7,336 nt of DNA. It comes from Phycisphaerales bacterium. GTDB taxonomy: Bacteria > Planctomycetota > Phycisphaerae > Phycisphaerales > UBA1924. Both the position numbers and the translations under genes were made by a program. Location of the stretch: NCBI GenBank assembly GCA_029212425.1, contig JARGNC010000008.1:1-7336 (forward strand), in the 5' to 3' direction. The notes under the pieces are model-generated. The model was not told the DNA's origin. It did not search any database and saw nothing but the letters and a program-made list of their open reading frames with translations. This document shows positions 1 through 5,580 of the stretch, piece by piece (the first letter of the stretch is position 1; each line of letters starts with the position of its first letter).

Positions 1-551
1 TGATCCGGAGCTTCAGGGTCATCTGGAGGATCATCGAACCGGATATCCGCGGCTTGGGTTTCTAGCGATCCATAGAACGAGCGGGTGAACCATTCTCCGC
101 TTCTTCTGAAAGCGTACCCGTTCCCGCCTTCGATAAAGAAAGCGTTTGATTCGCGGGCGGATGTCTTTGTAAGCTGGGTGAATGAGCTTGAAGCGGAATC
201 ATATAGATACAGGTCGCCGTCGGAGTTCAATAATGATTGGCTCTGATCTTGGTTCCAGTCGCCGGAACCTGTGAAGTAAGGCCCAGGATTCTCGGGAGTG
301 ATTTGAATTGGATCAAAACCTGATCCGTCCAAATGAAGGATGAATGTGTCCTGAAAGTCTCGGCCGACTTGTCCTTCTCGTCGGGTCGAGAAGAGAATGC
401 CTGAGTTATCGGTTAGCCATCGAGGGTTCTGGGGTGATCGAGCAATCCAATCCTGCTCGGCGGTGATTTGCTTGAGTGTCAGCGGCTCTCCCGCTGTGAG
501 TGCTTGAGAAAGGATGACGCAGACAGATACGGAGATCAAGGAGTGATTCAT
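1..551 (-). CDS. S9-type (prolyl oligopeptidase/DPP IV-like) peptidase, N-terminal propeller fragment (partial)
   Basis: This frame is open from an ATG at 551-549 to the left edge, giving 183 residues without a stop; the C-terminal part lies outside the window. Residues 1-20 form a probable Sec signal peptide ending A-L-T-A before GEP, so the protein is probably exported. The mature start (LTLKQITAEQDWIARSPQNPRW, about 24-45) followed by the S-x-G-I-L-F-S-T-R-R-E-G segment resembles the opening of the beta-propeller domain that precedes the alpha/beta-hydrolase domain in S9 peptidases. The pieces DGDLYLYD (111-118), QLTKTSARES (126-135) and GYAFRRSGEWFTR (145-157) look like successive propeller strands of that family. 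The catalytic Ser-Asp-His domain is not in view, so peptidase activity is inferred. The ATG has no clear Shine-Dalgarno sequence. A terminator-like hairpin lies upstream, so the gene is probably transcribed separately from the operon at 684-4820. A TolB/WD40-like propeller protein without a hydrolase domain is the main alternative. Confidence 0.65.
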   Translation of the reverse strand, partial: MNHSLISVSVCVILSQALTAGEPLTLKQITAEQDWIARSPQNPRWLTDNSGILFSTRREGQVGRDFQDTFILHLDGSGFDPIQITPENPGPYFTGSGDWNQDQSQSLLNSDGDLYLYDSASSSFTQLTKTSARESNAFFIEGGNGYAFRRSGEWFTRSFYGSLETQAADIRFDDPPDDPEAPD

Positions 552-557
552 GCAGAC

Positions 558-563
558 ACTATA
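558..563 (-). promoter_or_regulatory. candidate -10 element (TATAGT) for the S9-like gene
   Basis: On the minus strand the hexamer TATAGT lies 6 nt before the ATG at 551, where a -10 box would put the transcript start at or next to the start codon. No good -35 match is found 16-19 nt upstream, and there is no Shine-Dalgarno sequence. A leaderless transcript would fit, but one short hexamer is weak evidence. Confidence 0.25.
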
Positions 564-600
564 CCCAATCTCAAATCTCTCGGCGAACGCGAGCGGGTTT

Positions 601-639
601 GACAACAACAACCGCCCGACAGAAATATCTACCGGGCGG
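601..639 (-). terminator. Rho-independent terminator-like hairpin after the exported-protein operon
   Basis: Positions 612-618 (CCGCCCG) and 633-639 (CGGGCGG) are perfect 7-bp inverted arms. An inner AGA/TCT pair (621-623 with 628-630) extends the stem across a 2x2 mismatch, leaving an AATA loop. Read on the minus strand, the GC-rich stem is followed directly by a T-rich run (TTGTTGTTGTC, 611 down to 601). It starts about 45 nt beyond the stop codon of the W-x-E-N-x-G-W gene, as expected for a terminator of the minus-strand operon. The tail is interrupted by G residues, so it is not a classic U tract. Confidence 0.7.
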
Positions 640-683
640 CGCTGTGGCGATCCCAGTCGAGACTGGGTGTATGGTTCTTGCTT

Positions 684-1328
684 CTACACTGGTGAACACC
701 CATTCCCAAATGCATTGAGAAATGCACTGACATCCAGGAAGTTGAACACCCCGTCTTCGTTGAAATCCGCTGCGGGATCCATGTTGCCGTAGGCGTTCAA
801 GAATGCGCTGACATCAAGAAAGTTCAGACTCCCATCCGCGTTGAGGTCTGCGGGACAGTTCAACAATCCAACATAGACCGTGCTGTCATCCAAGTTGATC
901 CACCCGGCGTTCTCTGACCATGCAAATCCTTTGAATCTGCTATCTTCGATCCGTGCCGGGTTTGCGGGAGTCGCCATGCTTCCCCCCGAAAAGTTGATCC
1001 AGCCGATGTTTTCATTCCATCCGTACCCAGTGAGATTTCCGCTTACCGGATCTCGATTGACTCCGAAGTTCAGTCCAGTTGTGTTCGCGTATGGGCCATC
1101 CCCGATACCCAGGTTTACCCAGCCAGTATTTTCTGACCAGATGTACCCTTCAAGATATTCATCGTGAGCGAAGACTTCTTGTGATCCCGATGGGTCACCC
1201 GCTCCTGAGAAGTTGAAGTATCCGATGTTCTCTGCCCATGAATAGCTTTGGTCCGGATCGACTGACTGTGCTTGGGCTGAAGAAGTGGTGATCAATGCAG
1301 TAGTTATCAAAATCATTTTGTGATTCAT
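684..1328 (-). CDS. Secreted W-x-E-N-x-G-W repeat protein with C-terminal dockerin-like module
   Basis: The 214-residue product starts with a signal peptide whose likely cleavage site is A-Q-A/Q-S after residue 20. Four copies of a tryptophan-rich motif follow: W31-AENIGYFNF, W64-SENTGWVNL, W104-NENIGWINF and W137-SENAGWINL, 33, 40 and 33 residues apart, three of them preceded by G-Y/F. Residues 158-211 form a dockerin-like module of two EF-hand-like loops, D-L-N-A-D-G-S-L-N-F-L-D and D-F-N-E-D-G-V-F-N-F-L-D, with acidic or polar residues at calcium positions 1, 3, 5 and 12. Cys158 and Cys211 bracket the module. The ATG at 1328 has GAGGA 8 nt upstream, inside the 15-nt gap to the preceding gene, so it is probably the last gene of the operon. 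The repeats suggest a small beta-rich extracellular domain, and the dockerin-like end suggests anchoring or protein-protein contact. The biochemical role is unknown. Confidence 0.85.
   Translation of the reverse strand: MNHKMILITTALITTSSAQAQSVDPDQSYSWAENIGYFNFSGAGDPSGSQEVFAHDEYLEGYIWSENTGWVNLGIGDGPYANTTGLNFGVNRDPVSGNLTGYGWNENIGWINFSGGSMATPANPARIEDSRFKGFAWSENAGWINLDDSTVYVGLLNCPADLNADGSLNFLDVSAFLNAYGNMDPAADFNEDGVFNFLDVSAFLNAFGNGCSPV
696..857 (-). repeat. Dockerin-like module, copy 1 (duplicated EF-hand-like half-repeats)
   Basis: This segment encodes residues 158-211 of the W-x-E-N-x-G-W protein. It holds two half-repeats, each with a D-x-N-x-D-G loop followed by NFLDVSAFLNA(Y/F)G. It has the same length (54 residues) as the module encoded at 2325-2486 and is identical at 39 of 54 residues by my count. 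Both copies begin with Cys-Pro-Ala-Asp-Leu and end with Gly-Cys. Confidence 0.85.
885..1250 (-). repeat. Four W-x-E-N-x-G-(W/Y) protein repeats
   Basis: This tract covers residues 27-148 of the 214-residue secreted protein. The four copies share the consensus G-Y-x-W-(S/A/N)-E-N-x-G-W-(I/V)-N-(F/L). The first has Tyr in place of the second Trp. Linkers differ in length and sequence, so these are diverged domain repeats rather than recent DNA duplications. Confidence 0.85.
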
Positions 1329-1343
1329 AGTTCGAGTCCTCGA

Positions 1344-2297
1344 TTATGGAACGATGTTGTCCCATGCGCCTGCACCGTTCGGGGTAGACGCTTGGTCTGC
1401 GAGGCCTGGGTTGGAACCGCTGATGTCAATATCGATAACATTGTTCGAGACAATGTTTTGTGCGAAGATCGATACGGTCGATGATCGCAGCCCAAACTCA
1501 TTGTCGACGACCACATTCGATTGAATGAGCGAATCGCTGCCGTAGATCTGGATACCCGCTTTGATTCCAGTCGCGGTTCCGTTTTGAGTGACTAGGTTGT
1601 CACGGATAATGCATCTGCTCGAAACACGGATCCCGTCGTTGAAGTTGTTCCGGACAATATTGTCTCTGATGATCGAGCCAATACCCGCGTTGATGCCGTC
1701 CGAACCATTGTTCTCGACGGTGCAGGTTTCCACAAAGCTGTTGGCACTGACAATAATCCCGCTTCCTCCGTTATCCTTAACAGTGCAACCAGAGACCCGA
1801 CCGTTTCTGATCGCGATTCCTGAGAGATCTGAGTTGATTACGGTGATCGCTTCAAGAGTAATGTTTTCCTCATCGACTCCATCAAGATCAATGCCTGTAT
1901 CGAAGGATTGAATGGTCCCGTTTTTGATCACAATGTTTCGGTACCCAGTCCCATCAGTCACGATGCCATTGAGAGCTCCGCTGAGTCCTGTGAGAGTGAA
2001 GCCGTTGAGATCGATGGTGACATTGCTCGCTGCAATTTCGATAGCGTCGATGTTGGATAGGAATCCAAGAATGGAGAAATTTTGAGCGAGGTAGTAGGAC
2101 CCAGACTGTGTGATTCTGAACGCGGAGCTTGAATCTCCCGGCGTATTGGTGGAGTTGATAGCGGTTCTTGGTTCCACTTCAGTCAATGTTTTCATTGTCG
2201 ATTCGATCGGTCCCGGAGGTGGATCGAGTGGACCAGCGAGTGCGGCTGGTGAGATGATTGAACTGATGGCAATTGCCAATGTTGTTTTCAATTTCAT
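1344..2297 (-). CDS. Secreted right-handed parallel beta-helix protein
   Basis: The 317-residue product has a signal peptide ending A-A-L-A about residue 21, then a proline-rich linker (GPLDPPPGP). Residues 57-103 (FRITQSGSYYLAQNF ... NVTIDLNGFTLTG) match the typical opening of secreted planctomycete beta-helix proteins. From about 110 to 295 there are PbH1-like turns with repeated I-x-I-x-N-x and N-x-(G/D)-I patterns, such as NIVIKNGTIQ, CTVKDNGGSGI, CTVENNGSDGI, NIVRNNFNDGI and NLVTQNGTATGI. This fold is shared with pectate lyases and other polysaccharide-acting enzymes, but I see no catalytic signature, so a structural or carbohydrate-binding role is as likely. Unlike its two operon neighbours it lacks the dockerin-like end. 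The start is supported by AGGAGA with a 6-nt gap (2304-2309). It follows the 833-residue gene by 21 nt and precedes the repeat-protein gene by 15 nt. Confidence 0.85.
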   Translation of the reverse strand: MKLKTTLAIAISSIISPAALAGPLDPPPGPIESTMKTLTEVEPRTAINSTNTPGDSSSAFRITQSGSYYLAQNFSILGFLSNIDAIEIAASNVTIDLNGFTLTGLSGALNGIVTDGTGYRNIVIKNGTIQSFDTGIDLDGVDEENITLEAITVINSDLSGIAIRNGRVSGCTVKDNGGSGIIVSANSFVETCTVENNGSDGINAGIGSIIRDNIVRNNFNDGIRVSSRCIIRDNLVTQNGTATGIKAGIQIYGSDSLIQSNVVVDNEFGLRSSTVSIFAQNIVSNNVIDIDISGSNPGLADQASTPNGAGAWDNIVP

Positions 2298-2318
2298 TTG
2301 AACTCTCCTGTGGTTGGT

Positions 2319-4820
2319 TTATGGGCATCCCATTCCGTACTGAATGAGAAATGCGCTGACATCGAGAAAGTTGAACATGCCATCGGTTTCGAAATCGGCG
2401 GAAGGATCTTGTGAACCGAATGCTGACAAGAACGCTGAGACATCGAGGAAGTTCAGGACTCCGTCGAGGCTCAGATCTGCTGGACAAGCGGCTTCGGCTT
2501 CCGAGGCACCAATATCTGGAGTCTGGATACCATCGGAGTTGCCATCGCTCGCTCGGTTGAATCCGAGTTGATCAAATACTGGAAACTCATCGCTCGCTGC
2601 GTTATCAATCAACGGGCTGCTCGGTAACGGCGAATATGCGTAGGTCACGCCAAACTGTGTTGGCACGCTCGGCAGGAGCGGTGATGCGCCGACCACGACA
2701 TTGTTGATCGTGTTAAAGGTCGCCCCAGACAGTGTTGCGAAGTATGAATGATCCGCGATCTCAAAATCACCTGTCACATCAGCCAATTCTCCATCGAACC
2801 CATTGTCTGCAAATGCACATGATCGAATCCATGGGAGCACAGTTGACCCTGTTGAGTCAATGCCACCGGAGGATTGATCGTCTGGAATCAGTCCCGCTTC
2901 GTTCTCAACCAGCGTGCAATGCAGGAAGCGAACAGGCTGATTCGATTGGGTGCGGATCGCACCGCCTTCCCAGAATGTCTCATTCTGTGCGAATGTCGAG
3001 TTGGTGATGTCGACGGCTGCATTCGTAATGGAAACTGCCCCACCATTGAGTGCTTCGTTTCCGAAGAACGAACTCCGATTGATATACGAGGACCCTCCGT
3101 TCATATGGATCGCGCCGCCGTCTTTATTGGATTGATTTCCTGTGAAATGCGACTTGTATGCGTGGAGCGTGGAAGTTGAGGAGATTCCTCCGCCGTGGTT
3201 CGACGCGTTGCCCGACCTGATGACAACTCCCTCGATTGCCAACGGTCCTTGGGCCAACACGCACGCGCCATCTCCGACGGTCGCTCGCCCGTCCTGAATA
3301 GTCAGGTCGCGCAGCTTGAGCGATCCGGATGGATCGATTTTGAATACTCGACTGGCATTTGCTCCGGACAAAATGGTGTCAGCCGCCCCTGCTCCGATGA
3401 TTGTGATGTTCGATTGGATGTTGATTTCACCGAGCGATGAAATGTCGTAGGTCCCGCTTGGAAGGACGATGGTGTGATTGACCGCTTGAGCATTGGCTTC
3501 TTCAACGATTGCGCGGAGTGTGAGTAAGAATCCTGGATTAAAGTAATCTCCATCTCCTGGGTTTGGATCAGCAAGGTCGGTAGTCGTATTGACCTCGACA
3601 ACTTTGGATCGCCGTTGGACAACGCTCAAACTCGTAGGGGATTCAAAGGTCGTCCCTCCCGTTGCAAGCACTGCTTGGGTACCTGCTTGGGTGTCCACAG
3701 TGATAATTTTTCCCGATGATGTTGTAGCGTCGAGGATGTACAGCTTTCCATCGAGTGAGACTACAAGGTCGTCGATTGATTCGATGTTTCCGCTACGAGT
3801 CAGTTCGCTAACCGTCTGGTCTGGATTGACACGGTACACCACCGGCATTGGTGCCCCACCTCGGCTTGCGCCGTCGCTTCCCCAAACATAGACCATCCCT
3901 GGAATAACAGGGTCAACATGCATCCCATCTATATGAAATGCGTTATTGAATACGCCACCGATGGCATACGGCTGGAGTTGCAAAGTTCGTGATTGGATCG
4001 ATGCTCGATCAAGCGGCGCCAGATATATACCCGCCCCACTCGATGCGTCGGAGGAGTAGACTGCGAATCCTGCATAGTTCCTGTATGATTCGCCGTTGAT
4101 ACCATCAAAATGGTTGAGTTCATTTGGATCCATAAAGTATGCGCGTGGGTATGCGAGTCCGGCTTCAATCGAACCGCCAACAGCGTTGAGTTCAATCTCA
4201 GTATCGAGGGTTGGATAGCTGACGATTGCTGAGTTTGTTGTGAACCCAAACAATGGATCCTCAAAGCCGAACAATGGATCTTCGAATCCAAACAATGGGT
4301 CCTCAAATCCAAAGAGAGGATCTTCAAAGTAATCAGGCATGTTCGAACGCATGGGATGCTGTAAACCCAGCATCCCTGGATTGAACGCAATATTGGGATG
4401 ATTGAATGCGACTCCAGGACTCTCAAATCCGACGATCGGATTGTCGAAAGAATCAAACCCTCGCGTGCTGTCGATCAGCGATGCGTATACAGGCCCCCCT
4501 TCATTGCTCCCTCCTCCTGAGTATGTGAATCGAAGCATACCGCTCCCATTGTTAATCATAACCACCTCCATGCCTTCGTTGGTGATGGGGGTCACTGGCG
4601 CGAGTTCAACAGTGGTGGCCAGTTCATTTGGCAAGTACCCTGTTTCACCGACGAGACCTGCGGTGGTGATTGAGAAGACATCAGGCAAACCGGTGCTGGA
4701 GTCGATTGCTGAAATCAGCAAGTTGCCAGGATTGGGGATCGATTGAGCCCACAAACCACCAGCAAAGCATGGAATCGAAGTCAATGAAATCAGGACGCTG
4801 ATGGCTCGTTGGGATCGCAT
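2319..4820 (-). CDS. Large mosaic surface/secreted protein: heptad repeats, beta-helix/Pmp region and dockerin-like C-terminus
   Basis: The 833-residue product begins with an export signal; cleavage could be after Ala20 (PCFA/GG) or Ala25 (LWA/QS). Residues 125-193 form a heptad tract ending in four exact FEDPLFG units. Residues 345-400 (IDDLVVSLDGKLYILDATTSSGKIITVDTQAG) resemble a propeller blade. Residues about 407-445 (VVEVNTTTDLADP...LLTLRAIVEEANA) resemble the CSLREA-type start of secreted beta-helix domains. Residues 465-645 are beta-helix, with Pmp-like pairs of G-G-A and F-x-x-N (HFTGN, GGAIHM, SFFGN, GGAVSI, TFAQN, GGAIRT). Residues 736-773 (SPLIDNA ... DQLGFNRASDG ... PDIGASE) match the end of choice-of-anchor Q-type domains. 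Residues 779-832 are a dockerin-like module with two EF-hand-like loops (DLSLDGVLNFLD, DFETDGMFNFLD). Probably cell-surface or extracellular; ligand unknown. AGGAGA with a 6-nt gap (4827-4832) supports the ATG. It is the first gene of the minus-strand operon. Confidence 0.85.
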   Translation of the reverse strand: MRSQRAISVLISLTSIPCFAGGLWAQSIPNPGNLLISAIDSSTGLPDVFSITTAGLVGETGYLPNELATTVELAPVTPITNEGMEVVMINNGSGMLRFTYSGGGSNEGGPVYASLIDSTRGFDSFDNPIVGFESPGVAFNHPNIAFNPGMLGLQHPMRSNMPDYFEDPLFGFEDPLFGFEDPLFGFEDPLFGFTTNSAIVSYPTLDTEIELNAVGGSIEAGLAYPRAYFMDPNELNHFDGINGESYRNYAGFAVYSSDASSGAGIYLAPLDRASIQSRTLQLQPYAIGGVFNNAFHIDGMHVDPVIPGMVYVWGSDGASRGGAPMPVVYRVNPDQTVSELTRSGNIESIDDLVVSLDGKLYILDATTSSGKIITVDTQAGTQAVLATGGTTFESPTSLSVVQRRSKVVEVNTTTDLADPNPGDGDYFNPGFLLTLRAIVEEANAQAVNHTIVLPSGTYDISSLGEINIQSNITIIGAGAADTILSGANASRVFKIDPSGSLKLRDLTIQDGRATVGDGACVLAQGPLAIEGVVIRSGNASNHGGGISSTSTLHAYKSHFTGNQSNKDGGAIHMNGGSSYINRSSFFGNEALNGGAVSITNAAVDITNSTFAQNETFWEGGAIRTQSNQPVRFLHCTLVENEAGLIPDDQSSGGIDSTGSTVLPWIRSCAFADNGFDGELADVTGDFEIADHSYFATLSGATFNTINNVVVGASPLLPSVPTQFGVTYAYSPLPSSPLIDNAASDEFPVFDQLGFNRASDGNSDGIQTPDIGASEAEAACPADLSLDGVLNFLDVSAFLSAFGSQDPSADFETDGMFNFLDVSAFLIQYGMGCP
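2325..2486 (-). repeat. Dockerin-like module, copy 2
   Basis: This segment encodes residues 779-832 of the 833-residue mosaic protein and aligns without gaps to the module at 696-857. The two NFLDVSAFL helices are conserved exactly, while the second calcium loop has Glu at position 3 (D-F-E-T-D-G). Cys779 and Cys832 flank it, as in copy 1, and could form a disulfide clasp. Confidence 0.85.
4242..4448 (-). repeat. Heptapeptide tandem repeat tract (F-E-D-P-L-F-G type)
   Basis: The tract encodes residues 125-193 of the mosaic protein. The last four units (4242-4328, including a trailing Phe) are identical FEDPLFG heptads, each coded by 21 nt. Upstream lie degenerate units: FDNPIVG, FESPGVA, FNHPNIA, FNPGMLG and LQHPMRS, then a 5-residue break (NMPDY). 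The four exact peptide copies differ at synonymous sites (for example the Leu codon is CTC in the first and TTG in the other three; the second Phe is TTC only in the third). Confidence 0.9.
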
Positions 4821-4940
4821 TCGGTGTCTCCTGTGTTACATCCGGTACTTGGGCTCACTTGTATGGCCGAGAACATGACCTGATTTGACACGATTTCTGA
4901 CTTTTTCTTCCGTTCTGGAAGTCGATCTCGGAAACCTGTA

Positions 4941-4969
4941 TTGCGGATTTCTTGCACGATCCGTATACT
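4941..4969 (+). promoter_or_regulatory. Candidate sigma-70-type promoter for the ECF sigma/kinase pair
   Basis: TTGCGG (4941-4946) and TATACT (4964-4969) are separated by exactly 17 nt. The -10 matches the consensus at 5 of 6 positions, the -35 only at its TTG. Transcription would start about 4976, at or just before the ATG at 4978, so the message would be leaderless or nearly so. GGAG at 4970-4973 lies only 4 nt from the ATG, close for an ordinary Shine-Dalgarno sequence. The element lies in the 157-nt divergent region 4821-4977; I found no convincing promoter there for the opposite operon. Confidence 0.45.
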
Positions 4970-4977
4970 GGAGAGAT

Positions 4978-5580
4978 ATGAAATGGGAAACCACGACCAT
5001 TTTGCTCCAACAGCTACGCGACTCTGAAGATATTGCATGGCAAAGACTTACAGACAGATTTCGAGAACCGATGCTGCACTTTGCATCGCGTCTGGGGCTC
5101 ACTCAGGAGCAAGCTGAGGACGCGGTTCAGGACGCGTTGCTCCGATTTGTTCAAGGCTATCGAGATGGCCAATATGATCGGTCACGAGGACGACTCGGGG
5201 CTTGGCTCTTTACCCTGATGTACCAATCGATTCGCTCCCACAGACGCGATGGTGTTCGCGCTCCGATCCAGGCGCCAAAGCTCACAAATAGAACTACCTT
5301 CTTCTCAGCACTCCCGGATGAAGAGGAAGCGAGGACCGATTGGGAACTTGAATGGGATCGACACACCATCGGAGCTTGCATGACTCAACTCCGAGGGGAA
5401 GTAAATCCCACACACTTTCGTGCGTTCGAGTTGATGACTCTTCGACAGGTTCCAGCAAACGAAGTTGCAGATCAACTTGGGATGTCTCGAGACGCGGTGT
5501 ACCAAGCAAGGTATCGAATACTCAAGCGGCTTGAGACGCTTCGGGATGAGTTCGACGGCGTTGATGGTGTCGCTTCATGA
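4978..5580 (+). CDS. ECF-family RNA polymerase sigma factor (planctomycete kinase-associated type)
   Basis: The 200-residue product redirects RNA polymerase to a specific promoter set. Residues about 17-90 are the sigma-2 region: IAWQRLTDRFREPMLHFASRLGL, the D-A-V-Q-D-A-L-L-R-F-V helix (48-58) and RGRLGAWLFTLMYQSIRSHRR (70-90), which would bind core polymerase and the -10. A linker rich in Asp and Glu (114-127) follows. The sigma-4 helix-turn-helix lies at about 130-187 (VPANEVADQLGMSRDAVYQARYRILKRL), for -35 recognition. The opening W-E-T-T-T-I-L-L-Q-Q-L-R-D is the usual start of this planctomycete type, which favours the ATG at 4978 over an in-frame ATG at 4885; the candidate promoter also lies downstream of 4885. 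The stop overlaps the kinase start by 4 nt, so the two are probably translationally coupled. No transmembrane segment or C-terminal extension is present. The target promoters cannot be told from the window. Confidence 0.9.
   Translation: MKWETTTILLQQLRDSEDIAWQRLTDRFREPMLHFASRLGLTQEQAEDAVQDALLRFVQGYRDGQYDRSRGRLGAWLFTLMYQSIRSHRRDGVRAPIQAPKLTNRTTFFSALPDEEEARTDWELEWDRHTIGACMTQLRGEVNPTHFRAFELMTLRQVPANEVADQLGMSRDAVYQARYRILKRLETLRDEFDGVDGVAS

Noticed and set aside
550..792. Plus-strand open frame of 80 codons across the terminator and the dockerin-coding end
   Set aside because: It runs through the hairpin at 601-639 and then antisense to the dockerin-like module; its translation has no protein-like features.
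1344..2297. Calling the beta-helix protein a pectate lyase or other polysaccharide lyase
   Set aside because: Only the fold-type repeats are visible; no catalytic Asp/Arg/Lys signature of a lyase family could be identified.
4750..4820. Lipoprotein signal in the 833-residue protein (Cys18 in the leader)
   Set aside because: The residues before Cys18 (S-I-P) do not fit a lipobox, and two ordinary signal peptidase I sites are available.
4885..4890. Perfect TTGACA hexamer on the plus strand in the divergent region
   Set aside because: No acceptable -10 lies 16-18 nt downstream (the sequence there is CTTCCGTT), so it is probably a chance match.
4885..4977. In-frame upstream ATG that would give the sigma factor 31 extra N-terminal residues
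   Set aside because: The extra residues do not look like any part of an ECF sigma factor, the family-typical start WETTT follows the ATG at 4978, and the candidate promoter lies downstream of 4885.
4821..4977. Sigma-70 promoter for the minus-strand operon
   Set aside because: Candidates such as TGTAAC and CATACA were scanned at 17-nt spacing (and 18-19 nt for CATACA), but none has a reasonable -35 partner.
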